Positions 1 through 5,451 of a stretch of 7,164 bases of DNA are shown one piece after another. How positions within the stretch are numbered: the stretch's first letter is position 1; each line of letters starts with the position of its first letter. Location: the NCBI GenBank assembly GCA_017543805.1, contig JAFYFK010000287.1, positions 1-7,164 on the forward strand, given 5' to 3'. This DNA is from Bacillota bacterium (GTDB taxonomy: Bacteria > Bacillota > Clostridia > Peptostreptococcales > Anaerovoracaceae). The notes beneath the pieces are model-generated. The model saw nothing but the letters and a program-made list of their open reading frames with translations. It ran no database searches and had not been told where the DNA came from. The position numbers and the translations under genes were made by a program.

Positions 1-9
1 AGCAAACTA

Positions 10-48
10 AGAGAGAGAGTCAGAAATTACTCTCTCTTATTTTAATTT
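10..48. terminator. Hairpin terminator, probably bidirectional
   Basis: A perfect 9-base stem (AGAGAGAGT at 12-20 with ACTCTCTCT at 29-37) encloses an 8-base loop. On the + strand it is followed by a T-rich tract (38-48), so it would end a rightward gene lying off the left edge. It also sits 9 bases past the stop codon of the leftward gene at 47-475. In that direction the following tract is less T-rich (CTTAGTTTG), so termination there is probably weaker. Confidence 0.6.
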
Positions 49-475
49 ACAGATCAAATATCAACGCAAAAAGAAGGGCGAGGAGGGGGCCGATTATTAA
101 TAATCCGACGTTTCCGACAAGGACGCTTCCGATAACAGAACCAAATCCGAGCTGAGGCCTTTGTGGGATGGCGTCGCTTCTGAATACTGAATTCTGATTT
201 CTTTCGGCGGCAAACATATCTGTCTCATCTACAGAAGGTTTGGGCTTTCTGTGGGTCAGATAATAGATAAGCGAGAAGAGAAGCAATACCGCTTCGCTGA
301 CGAGCACCATCAGGACCAGCGGCAGCGCGTATTCCATTCCGCTGGAATGCCCAAGGACCTCAGTATCGGCAGAAGGAGTGGTGAGGAAATTGCCGACCCC
401 TCCGGTCACAAGAACGGTAAGTATGGCCATAATAATGCCTATAAGCAGCGACAGGCGACGGAATTTCTTTTTCAT
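47..475 (-). CDS. Unrecognised small integral membrane protein, 142 aa
   Basis: I do not recognise this protein. It has a positively charged N-terminus (MKKKFRRL) and three likely membrane segments at about residues 9-27, 49-72 and 112-140. A polar stretch of about 38 residues (74-111), rich in charged residues and glutamine, separates the second and third segments. The last segment is Gly/Leu/Ile-rich and ends almost at the C-terminus. The start is supported by AGGAGGT at 490-484, 8 bases before the ATG; the slightly earlier ATG runs straight into a stop. The gene is transcribed away from the riboflavin uptake unit, with about 50 bases between its start and that promoter. A TATAAT-like sequence at 502-497 has no convincing -35 box and lies very near the ribosome binding site. 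There is no evidence that ties it functionally to ribU. The gene is real, judging by its start signal, hydrophobic pattern and terminator, but its function is unknown. Confidence 0.75.
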   Translation of the reverse strand: MKKKFRRLSLLIGIIMAILTVLVTGGVGNFLTTPSADTEVLGHSSGMEYALPLVLMVLVSEAVLLLFSLIYYLTHRKPKPSVDETDMFAAERNQNSVFRSDAIPQRPQLGFGSVIGSVLVGNVGLLIIGPLLALLFALIFDL

Positions 476-524
476 CGCATCGTACCTCCTGTGATTATTA
501 TAATACCTTGAGGCGCTAATGCTA

Positions 525-552
525 TTGATATTTTGGCGAAAGATGCTATAAT
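525..552 (+). promoter_or_regulatory. Extended -10 promoter of the FMN riboswitch/ribU unit
   Basis: The -35 box is TTGATA (525-530). A 16-base spacer leads to a perfect TATAAT (547-552), preceded by TG one base upstream (544-545), which is the extended -10 form. The predicted transcript start is near 558-560, just ahead of the riboswitch. Position and match quality make this the best promoter in the window; it is a sigma-A type prediction from sequence only. Confidence 0.8.
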
Positions 553-567
553 AATTCCCGTCAGTCA

Positions 568-686
568 GTTTCAGGGCGGGGTGCGATTCCCCACCGGCGG
601 TGATAGGCGCAAGCCTTCAGTCCGCGAGCCGAAAGGCCGAACCGGGGCAGTTCCGGTACCGACGGTATAGTCCGGATGAAAGAAAC
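568..686 (+). promoter_or_regulatory. FMN riboswitch (RFN element)
   Basis: The conserved RFN blocks appear in order: AGGGCGGGGTG near 573, CCCCACCGGCGGT near 590-602, AGTCCGCGAGCC near 619-630, CCGACGGTATAGTC near 659-672, and GGATGAAAGAA near 674-684. The closing P1 helix can form from GTTTC (568-572) and GAAAC (682-686). The family binds flavin mononucleotide and lowers expression of riboflavin synthesis or uptake genes when FMN is plentiful. No terminator hairpin fits between the aptamer and the ATG at 696. The 3' strand of P1 touches the ribosome binding region (CGAGG, 686-690). I therefore infer control of translation initiation, not of termination. Confidence 0.95.
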
Positions 687-695
687 GAGGTAAAA

Positions 696-1259
696 ATGAA
701 TAACGTCAGCAAAAAGACAAGCGACATCGCTAAGATGGGCATTCTGGCCGCTATTTCGGTCGTGCTCGTCGCGCTCATCCACATTCCTATCTTCCCGGCA
801 GTCTCATTCCTTGAGTATGATCCTGCCGACGTACCTATCCTTTTAGCAACCTTCGCCATGGGACCTGTTCAGGGCCTTCTGCTTACTTTGGTCGTGTGCA
901 TTATCCAGGGCGTTACGGTAAGCGCCGCGAGCGGAGTCTACGGCATCGTGATGCACCTGATCGCAACCGGATGCTACGTGCTTGTCGCAGGGTTCATGTA
1001 CAGGAAGAACAAGACCAAGAAGAACGCCATAAAGGCTCTGATCTGCGGCGTGGTCACATGGGTGCTGGTGATGATCCCCGCAAATCTGATCCTTACGCCG
1101 GTCTATCTCCAGGCGATAGGCCTCCCCCCGGAAGCCGCGATGGCAACGGTCAAGAGCCTGCTTGGATGGATAGTCCTCTTCAACCTTATCAAATCGGGCA
1201 TTAACTCGGTGATCACGTTCCTCCTTTACAAGAGAGTGTCGCCGATACTGCATAAATAG
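696..1259 (+). CDS. ribU: Riboflavin ECF transporter substrate-binding (S) subunit RibU
   Basis: This is the membrane S component that captures riboflavin and works with the shared energy-coupling module (EcfA, EcfA', EcfT, not in this window). The 187-residue length is typical, with about six hydrophobic segments. Family-type signatures include FLEYDPADVPIL at residues 38-49, the glycine-containing stretch FAMGPVQG (53-60), and KSGINS near 167-171, close to the last segment. The FMN riboswitch directly upstream independently supports a riboflavin-related role. I chose the ATG at 696 because CGAGG (686-690) lies 5 bases upstream. The reading frame is open back to 600, but that would put the N-terminus inside the riboswitch. 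The gene stands alone and is followed by a strong terminator. Assignment is firm from motif plus riboswitch. Confidence 0.93.
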   Translation: MNNVSKKTSDIAKMGILAAISVVLVALIHIPIFPAVSFLEYDPADVPILLATFAMGPVQGLLLTLVVCIIQGVTVSAASGVYGIVMHLIATGCYVLVAGFMYRKNKTKKNAIKALICGVVTWVLVMIPANLILTPVYLQAIGLPPEAAMATVKSLLGWIVLFNLIKSGINSVITFLLYKRVSPILHK

Positions 1260-1290
1260 AAAAACTTTTAAGAATCTGACTGAAAAACAA

Positions 1291-1318
1291 ACCGCTGCTC
1301 CGGATCCGGGGCAGCGGT
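1291..1318 (+). terminator. Intrinsic terminator of ribU
   Basis: A strong GC-rich hairpin lies 31 bases after the ribU stop: ACCGCTGCTCCG pairs with the 3' half to form about 12 base pairs (one G-T) around a GATC loop. It is preceded by an A-rich stretch and followed by ATTATTT. The T tract is short, but the stem is very stable. Confidence 0.8.
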
Positions 1319-1450
1319 ATTATTTACGGCTCCTTTGGCTGCGGGCCTGAAGGTAGTGCCTGTTCCGATGCAGCCGCTCAGACGCTTTATCCGCCCCGCA
1401 GAGCGCCGTTTATAGCTTCGTCGGTCAATTAGGCGTCAGAAATTAAAATA
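1319..1450. other. Intergenic DNA, no recognised gene; nested inverted repeats
   Basis: I see no coding region with a start signal, and no tRNA or known riboswitch. It holds two nested complementary pairs: ACGGC (1326-1330) with GCCGT (1405-1409), and CTGCGGG (1339-1345) with CCCGCAG (1395-1401). These could fold an arm of about 84 bases, but the arms are short and could be chance. Confidence 0.3.
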
Positions 1451-1486
1451 AGCACATTCGGGCGTTTTTTGCCCTATGTGCTTTTT
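1447..1486. terminator. Bidirectional-looking terminator after the thioesterase gene
   Basis: A two-part stem forms from AAGCACAT (1450-1457) with ATGTGCTT (1476-1483) and inner GGGC (1460-1463) with GCCC (1471-1474), around a T-rich loop. On the minus strand, the direction of the adjacent gene that stops at 1513, it is followed by ATTTTAATTT, a good T tract. On the + strand it is followed by a run of Ts at 1482-1486, so it may also catch read-through from ribU. Confidence 0.8.
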
Positions 1487-1512
1487 AAAGCAGGTGTCGG
1501 ACCGTGAAGTAT

Positions 1513-1962
1513 CTAAGCGCGGTTTTCCGTCACGAAGAAGCTGCCTATGCCGGTGGCGCAGATCCTGTCGCCGACGCGCATCTCTGACATGGCGCTGATA
1601 GTGGCGCGCCCCACGTGGACCAGCCACGCTCTTACCGTGACTTCGTCGCCTTCGCGGACCGGGCTTACGAAGTTTACGGATAGATTAAGAGTCGGGGAGG
1701 GGACCATGACCCACGCGTTGGCGAGTGTGCCCATGGTGCTGTCGAGCAGCCAGGAGACTATGCCTCCGTGCATGGTGTTCAGCGGGTTCATCTCCTCCGC
1801 TATGGCATTGTGGCGTATCTCAAGCGCTTTCTGTTCGAAATCGCAGTTGAGGAATTCCATCTTTATCCTTCGGTTGTATTCGCCCTGTCTGGTCATGCGT
1901 ATCTCGACATGTTTTCTGAGGCGCTCTTCAAGTTCTTCTCTGTTATTTGGGTAAGTAGCCAT
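1513..1962 (-). CDS. PaaI-like hotdog-fold acyl-CoA thioesterase, 149 aa
   Basis: It probably hydrolyses an acyl-CoA or aryl-CoA thioester in the cytoplasm; the substrate cannot be read from sequence. The PaaI/Them2-type signature is present: N59 and H65-G66-G67 (in NTMHGGIVSWLLD), with D74 nine residues after the histidine. This matches the spacing of the active-site Asn, HGG helix cap and Asp in that family. The hotdog strands follow (NLSVNFVSPVREGDEV at about 93-108, then VHVGRATISAMSEMR). An N-terminal extension of about 45 residues is charged and helical. The start is set by GGAGGA (1973-1968), 5 bases before the ATG. It is a single-gene unit with its own predicted promoter and terminator, divergent from tsaE. 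Genome context does not point to phenylacetate breakdown, so I give no gene symbol. Confidence 0.85.
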   Translation of the reverse strand: MATYPNNREELEERLRKHVEIRMTRQGEYNRRIKMEFLNCDFEQKALEIRHNAIAEEMNPLNTMHGGIVSWLLDSTMGTLANAWVMVPSPTLNLSVNFVSPVREGDEVTVRAWLVHVGRATISAMSEMRVGDRICATGIGSFFVTENRA

Positions 1963-1976
1963 TGCCGTCCTCCGTA

Positions 1977-1997
1977 AATATGATGACGTATCATTTT
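1977..1997. promoter_or_regulatory. Imperfect palindrome, possible operator
   Basis: The core ATGAT-GACGT-ATCAT (1980-1994) has perfect 5-base arms. After one mismatch, AA (1977-1978) pairs with TT (1996-1997), giving 7 of 8 matched arm positions. It overlaps the predicted -10 box and start point of the thioesterase promoter, which is where a repressor would act. No regulator is encoded nearby. Confidence 0.35.
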
Positions 1998-2021
1998 AAC
2001 CGATGGCGCGGCGCTTGTAAA
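1993..2021 (-). promoter_or_regulatory. Promoter of the thioesterase gene
   Basis: Read on the minus strand, the -35 box is TTTACA (2021-2016), the spacer is 17 bases, and the -10 box is TAAAAT (1998-1993). The transcript would start near 1986, giving a leader of about 24 bases that contains the GGAGGA site. Its -35 box overlaps that of the tsaE promoter on the other strand. Confidence 0.6.
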
Positions 2022-2043
2022 CGGTGCATTGAAATGATAAAAT
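2015..2043 (+). promoter_or_regulatory. Promoter of the tsaE operon
   Basis: The -35 box is TTGTAA (2015-2020), the spacer is 17 bases, and the -10 box is TAAAAT (2038-2043). The predicted start point, about 2050, falls within a base or two of the favoured tsaE ATG at 2052, which would leave almost no leader. It is a prediction by motif and spacing. Confidence 0.55.
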
Positions 2044-2051
2044 TTTCAGAT

Positions 2052-2474
2052 ATGGATAAAAGAATCGTGCTTAAAAATCTGAATGATACGGAAATGTTTG
2101 GCAGGGAACTGGCTGAAGGCCTGGTTCCGGGTTCTGTCGTCGCGATGACGGGAGATTTGGGGACCGGCAAGACGACGCTTGCCAAGGCGGTCGCAAAGGG
2201 TCTCGGCGTAAAGGAAGAGCTTAGCAGCCCCACGTTTACCGTGGTCCGTGAATACCGCAGCGGCAGGCTTCCGCTGTATCATTTTGACGTTTACAGGGTA
2301 TACGACCCCGACGAGCTTTTTGAGCTCGGCTTTGACGAATACATACACGGAAACGGCGTCTGCCTGATAGAATGGGCGGACCTTATCGAAGATCTTCTGC
2401 CGGCGGAGCGCGTCGACGTTAAGATAAGCTTCGGGGAAAACGAAGACGAAAGGACAGTTGAGCTTAAATGCTGA
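2052..2474 (+). CDS. tsaE: tRNA threonylcarbamoyladenosine biosynthesis ATPase TsaE
   Basis: TsaE is the ATPase that acts with TsaB and TsaD in bacterial t6A37 tRNA modification. The P-loop GDLGTGKTT lies at residues 34-42. The family signatures SPTF (59-62), YHFDVYR (76-82) and IEWAD (106-110) follow in the usual order, and the 140-residue length is typical. The start is uncertain: the frame is also open from ATG 2034, which would add MIKFSD, and from further upstream into the divergent gene. Neither ATG has a Shine-Dalgarno sequence. I prefer 2052 because the family's N-terminus normally begins a few residues before the strand seen here as RIVLKNL, and because the predicted promoter -10 box would cover ATG 2034. 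It is the first gene of the operon and overlaps tsaB by 7 bases. The family assignment is firm; the start is not. Confidence 0.95.
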   Translation: MDKRIVLKNLNDTEMFGRELAEGLVPGSVVAMTGDLGTGKTTLAKAVAKGLGVKEELSSPTFTVVREYRSGRLPLYHFDVYRVYDPDELFELGFDEYIHGNGVCLIEWADLIEDLLPAERVDVKISFGENEDERTVELKC

Positions 2475-3214
2475 TACTCGCCATAGAGACCACAGGCCCG
2501 TATGCGTCCGTCGCGCTGACGGACGGGACGGATTACAGAATGCTGACCAACGACAGCGATTATTCTCACCTTCAGGAAACTGTTCCGATGGTTAAAAAAC
2601 TTATGGAACAGGAAAATGTAAAGCCTGAGGAACTGAGCGCCGTCGCGGTGTCGCGCGGCCCGGGATCATTTACCGGCGTGCGCATCGGAATGGCGACCGC
2701 GAAGGGGCTCGCCCAGATCTGGGACAAGCCTGTGATCTGCGTTCCCACGCTCGAAAGCTTTGCTTATTCAGAGCCGGCGCCTGACCCTGAAACGGTCATC
2801 GCGCCTATATTCGACGCGAGGCGGTCCCAGACCTACGCCGCGGCGTATGTAAGATCCGCGGACGGCGCTGTGACCGAACTCGTGCCGGGAGCTGCTTACG
2901 ATACCGACAGCTTCTTTGCGATGCTTGGATCGGTGATGTCGGAGCATCCTGAACTTAAGCGCGTCGAGTTTTTCGGCGACGGGACAAAGGCCTTTGCCGG
3001 AAAGCTGGAAGCTTTCGGATATCCCTGCGGCTGCGCGCCGGAAAAGTCGCGTTTTCAGACCGCAGACAGGGTCGCGAGGCTTGCCGTGAAGATGTATACG
3101 GAAAACAGTATTACGGATACATACGGATGTGAACCGGATTACATGAGGCTGCCGGAAGCGGAACGGAAGCTTAAGGAAAAACTGTCCGCTCAGGCAGCGG
3201 AGGCCGCGAAATGA
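2468..3214 (+). CDS. tsaB: tRNA threonylcarbamoyladenosine biosynthesis protein TsaB
   Basis: TsaB is the catalytically inactive ASKHA-fold partner that dimerises with TsaD and supports t6A synthesis. Typical features are the N-terminal strand LILAIETTGPYASVAL, the signature SRGPGSFTGVRIG (residues 62-74), the FDARRSQTYAA stretch (115-125) and the C-terminal P-x-Y-x-R-x-x-E pattern (PDYMRLPEAE, 223-232). The 248-residue length is at the upper end for bacterial TsaB; the last 15 residues are an Ala/Lys-rich tail. The ATG lies inside the end of tsaE (7-base overlap), with AAGGA at 2450-2454 somewhat far upstream, so translation is probably coupled to tsaE. It overlaps rimI by 4 bases (ATGA). 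Confidence 0.95.
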   Translation: MLILAIETTGPYASVALTDGTDYRMLTNDSDYSHLQETVPMVKKLMEQENVKPEELSAVAVSRGPGSFTGVRIGMATAKGLAQIWDKPVICVPTLESFAYSEPAPDPETVIAPIFDARRSQTYAAAYVRSADGAVTELVPGAAYDTDSFFAMLGSVMSEHPELKRVEFFGDGTKAFAGKLEAFGYPCGCAPEKSRFQTADRVARLAVKMYTENSITDTYGCEPDYMRLPEAERKLKEKLSAQAAEAAK

Positions 3215-3648
3215 TCATCCGCCATGCAGATGCCGGCGATATAGACCGCATAGCTCAGATGGAACTCATCTGTTTCCCGGAGGATCCGTGGAGCAGGGAG
3301 ATGATAGCGGGTGAATTCTCCGGCCTCAACAATACGCGCTATTACGCCGCTGAAGAGGATGGGGAGATCATAGCCTATGCCGGGATCTGGCTCATCCCGC
3401 CGGAGGGCTATATAACAAACGTGGCTGTGCTTCCTGACTGCAGGAGGCGCGGCATAGCGTCAGCCGTTATCCGTAAAATGGCGGAGGAGAGCCTGGCCGA
3501 AGGCGTAACGGACATGACGCTGGAAGTCAGAGTCTCAAACGACCCTGCAATAGAGCTTTACAAAAGCCTTGGATTCGAACCCGCGGGAGTCCGCAGGAAA
3601 TATTATTCCGACGGCGAAGACGCGCTGATAATGTGGCGCAAAGAATGA
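3211..3648 (+). CDS. rimI: GNAT N-acetyltransferase, RimI (ribosomal protein S18-alanine N-acetyltransferase family)
   Basis: RimI proteins transfer acetyl from acetyl-CoA to protein N-termini, classically Ala-1 of ribosomal protein S18. The 145-residue length is standard. Motif A is clear: ITNVAVLPDCRRRGIAS (residues 68-84), with the acetyl-CoA loop R-R-R-G-I-A (78-83). The C-terminal block LEVRVSN...AIELYKSLGFEPAGVRRKYY (104-132) is characteristic of RimI; E105 and Y117 sit where RimI's catalytic Glu and Tyr are expected. The start has CGGAGG at 3198-3203, 7 bases upstream, and overlaps the tsaB stop as ATGA. Its place between tsaB and tsaD is a common arrangement in Firmicutes. The real substrate range in this organism cannot be inferred. 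Confidence 0.92.
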   Translation: MIIRHADAGDIDRIAQMELICFPEDPWSREMIAGEFSGLNNTRYYAAEEDGEIIAYAGIWLIPPEGYITNVAVLPDCRRRGIASAVIRKMAEESLAEGVTDMTLEVRVSNDPAIELYKSLGFEPAGVRRKYYSDGEDALIMWRKE

Positions 3649-4706
3649 TCATGAAAAACGGAAAACACTTAACAATGGGAATAGAGTCGAGCTGCGACGA
3701 GACCGCGATAGCAGTCCTCGCCGACGGAAGAGAAGTGCTCTCCAACGTCATTTCCTCGCAGATCGAAATACATAAAGTCTACGGGGGCGTGGTTCCGGAG
3801 ATAGCGTCCAGGCACCATCTACACAACATTCCTTTCGTATTCGACCAGGCGCTTGAGGAGGCCGGAGTAAGCCTTGACGAGATCGACGAGATCGGCGTCA
3901 CCGCAGGCCCCGGACTCGCCGGAGCGCTTCTTATGGGGACAGCCTACGCAAAAGCAGTTGCGATGGCCGCGGACAAGCCTCTTGTAGGCGTGCACCATAT
4001 ACAGGGCCACATAATGGCCAACCTTATAGAGCACCCGGATCTGAAGCCGCCGTTCCTTTCGCTCGTCGTTTCCGGCGGGCACACCAGCCTTATCGAGGTA
4101 CGCGGCTACAACGATTTTAAGGTCCTCGGCGAAACGCGCGACGACGCCGTGGGCGAGGCTTACGATAAGGTGGCAAGGCTCTTGGGGCTCGGGTATCCCG
4201 GCGGCCCCAAGGTCGATAAGCTCGCCAAGGAGGGCAACCCCCACGCGATAGAGTTCAAGCGCGTATATCTTGAAAAGGACAGCTATGACTTTTCCTTCAG
4301 CGGGACCAAGACCGCGGTCATAAATTACCTTCATACGGAAGAGCAGAAGGGGCACGAGTTCAACCGGGCTGACGTAGCGGCGTCGTTCCAGAAGGCGGTC
4401 GTCGAGGTCGTTGTGAACAAGGCAGTCAAGGCAGCTGAACTCTCCGGGTATCCGGCAATTGCCCTCGCGGGGGGCGTCGCGAGCAACAGCGAGCTCAGAA
4501 AAGAGCTGGCCGAGGCCTGCAAAAAGCACGGTCTTAAACTCTATATCCCGTCGCCGATATTCTGTACCGACAACGGCGCCATGATAGCCGCGGCGGCGTA
4601 CAGAAAAGCCATGGAAGGGAAGTTCGCCGACCTGCGCCTGGATGTCTGGCCCGCGCTGGATCTGGAGAAAGAAACTTATAAGCTGGACGCAGTATCTGTG
4701 GTATAA
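3645..4706 (+). CDS. tsaD: tRNA N6-adenosine threonylcarbamoyltransferase TsaD
   Basis: TsaD transfers the threonylcarbamoyl group from threonylcarbamoyl-AMP to A37 of tRNAs that read ANN codons. Landmarks in the 353-residue product are GIESSCDETA (12-21), YGGVVPEIASRHH (46-58), the metal-binding pair H118 and H122 in VHHIQGH, VSGGHTS (142-148), SFSGTK (217-222), AGGVASN (275-281) and D309 in CTDNGAMIA. All expected metal and nucleotide residues are present, so it should be active. I chose the ATG at 3645 because it overlaps the rimI stop as ATGA, like the preceding junction. ATG 3651 and a GTG at 3633 are alternatives, and none has a strong ribosome binding site, which fits coupled translation. 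A near-consensus extended -10 box overlaps its stop codon. Confidence 0.96.
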   Translation: MIMKNGKHLTMGIESSCDETAIAVLADGREVLSNVISSQIEIHKVYGGVVPEIASRHHLHNIPFVFDQALEEAGVSLDEIDEIGVTAGPGLAGALLMGTAYAKAVAMAADKPLVGVHHIQGHIMANLIEHPDLKPPFLSLVVSGGHTSLIEVRGYNDFKVLGETRDDAVGEAYDKVARLLGLGYPGGPKVDKLAKEGNPHAIEFKRVYLEKDSYDFSFSGTKTAVINYLHTEEQKGHEFNRADVAASFQKAVVEVVVNKAVKAAELSGYPAIALAGGVASNSELRKELAEACKKHGLKLYIPSPIFCTDNGAMIAAAAYRKAMEGKFADLRLDVWPALDLEKETYKLDAVSVV

Positions 4707-4707
4707 T
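4699..4707 (+). promoter_or_regulatory. Extended -10 promoter for the LUD-domain gene
   Basis: TGG-TATAAT (4699-4707) is a full extended -10 motif overlapping the tsaD stop codon. I find no good -35 box at the right distance, which the extended -10 class can tolerate. The predicted start is near 4714, giving the downstream gene a leader of about 50 bases that begins just before the GC hairpin. Without this promoter the gene would depend on read-through from tsaD. Confidence 0.5.
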
Positions 4708-4723
4708 AAATTTAAGTAAAGTC

Positions 4724-4741
4724 CGGCCGCGCCCGCGGCCG
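4724..4741 (+). other. GC-rich leader hairpin before the LUD-domain gene
   Basis: CGGCCGC (4724-4730) pairs perfectly with GCGGCCG (4735-4741) around a 4-base loop, so it is very stable. It is not followed by a T tract, so it is not a standard terminator. It ends 11 bases before the AAGGAGG ribosome binding site (4753-4759), leaving that site free. It could protect the 5' end of an mRNA starting near 4714, or cap the 3' end of processed tsaD mRNA. Confidence 0.5.
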
Positions 4742-4763
4742 TTGGTGAAGCAAAGGAGGCAAT

Positions 4764-5360
4764 ATGTCTGTTTTCGAAAATGTAAAGAAAGCTCTTGAAG
4801 GCCGCAAATATGTGGTCAAAGAATTCGCCACCGCCGAGGAAGCGGGTAAGTATCTCGACAGCCAGATCGACGGGGCTGTTGTCGGTATCGGAGGCTCCGC
4901 GACCGTACTCGCGAGCGGCGCGTACGATCTGCTCGCAAAGCACAATGAAGTTCACTGGCACTGGAAAAACGAAGACCAGAACGCCGAAAGAAAAGCTTCC
5001 GCTCTTGCCGACGTATATCTTACCTCCGTTCAGGCTCTCGCCGAGACCGGAGAGATGGTAAGCATCGACGGCACCGGAAACCGCGTGGCGGGAATGCTCT
5101 ACGGACACAAGAAGGTCTATTATCTGGTAGGGACCAACAAGCTCGTTCCGACACTTCAGGACGCTCTGGTTCGCGCGCGCGAGGTCGGCGGCCCGGCAAG
5201 GGCAAAGCAGCTCAACCGTAAGACTCCCTGCGTTGTCGACGGCAAGTGCCACGACTGCAGAAGCCCGGAGCGCATCTGCAACGGAATGAATATTATGTTA
5301 ATGCCCATGGGCGGAATGCCCGCTGAAGTTCTCCTTATCGATCAGGAACTCGGCATATAA
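4764..5360 (+). CDS. Stand-alone LUD-domain protein (DUF162, lactate-utilisation-like), 198 aa
   Basis: The protein consists of one LUD domain, the fold found in LutB/LutC of lactate oxidation complexes. No lutA- or lutB-like gene is adjacent, so lactate use cannot be claimed. Recognisable blocks are VGIGGSATV (40-48), SVQALAETGEMVSIDGTGNR (88-107) and VGTNKLV (122-128), all in the predicted nucleotide- or ligand-binding core. A cysteine cluster follows: C156-x5-C162-x2-C165-x6-C172 in KTPC...GKCHDCRSPERIC, which looks able to bind metal or an Fe-S cluster. The start has AAGGAGG (4753-4759), 4 bases before the ATG, the strongest site in the window. It lies 57 bases past tsaD with its own predicted promoter, so it may be expressed separately. 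Family membership is clear; biochemical function is unknown. Confidence 0.85.
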   Translation: MSVFENVKKALEGRKYVVKEFATAEEAGKYLDSQIDGAVVGIGGSATVLASGAYDLLAKHNEVHWHWKNEDQNAERKASALADVYLTSVQALAETGEMVSIDGTGNRVAGMLYGHKKVYYLVGTNKLVPTLQDALVRAREVGGPARAKQLNRKTPCVVDGKCHDCRSPERICNGMNIMLMPMGGMPAEVLLIDQELGI

Positions 5361-5373
5361 GAACATACACATA

Positions 5374-5426
5374 AAAAACTGCCCCTTTTGGCTCTTTGTA
5401 TAGAAGAGACAAGAGGGGCAATTTAA
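5374..5426. terminator. Bidirectional terminator between convergent genes
   Basis: A 17-base stem (5380-5396 with 5404-5420; one mismatch and one G-T pair) closes on a 7-base loop. On the minus strand it is followed by GTTTTTT, a strong T tract that would end the dehydrogenase transcript. On the + strand it is preceded by six As and followed by ATTTAATTT, which would end the LUD transcript. It lies in the 91-base gap between the two convergent stop codons. Confidence 0.88.
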
Positions 5427-5451
5427 TTTGGAGAGATAGCTGATTTTTGTC

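Noticed and set aside
19..29. The 11-base repeat GTCAGAAATTA, also at 1435-1445
   Set aside because: Two AT-rich copies next to terminators are expected by chance, and nothing else around them is shared.
600..695. N-terminal extension of ribU by 32 codons
   Set aside because: It would be encoded inside the FMN riboswitch, and the ATG at 696 has a suitable ribosome binding site.
1962..2033. TTG or ATG starts that lengthen tsaE upstream
   Set aside because: They have no ribosome binding site, overlap the divergent thioesterase start and promoters, and add residues foreign to the family.
3633..3644. GTG start for tsaD
   Set aside because: It gives a four-residue extension with no ribosome binding site; the ATGA overlap at 3645 matches the tsaB-rimI junction and is more likely.
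3819..5252. A 477-codon open frame on the minus strand across tsaD and the LUD gene
   Set aside because: It is antisense to two clear conserved genes, has no family resemblance and no start signal. It arises from the codon bias of the genes on the other strand.
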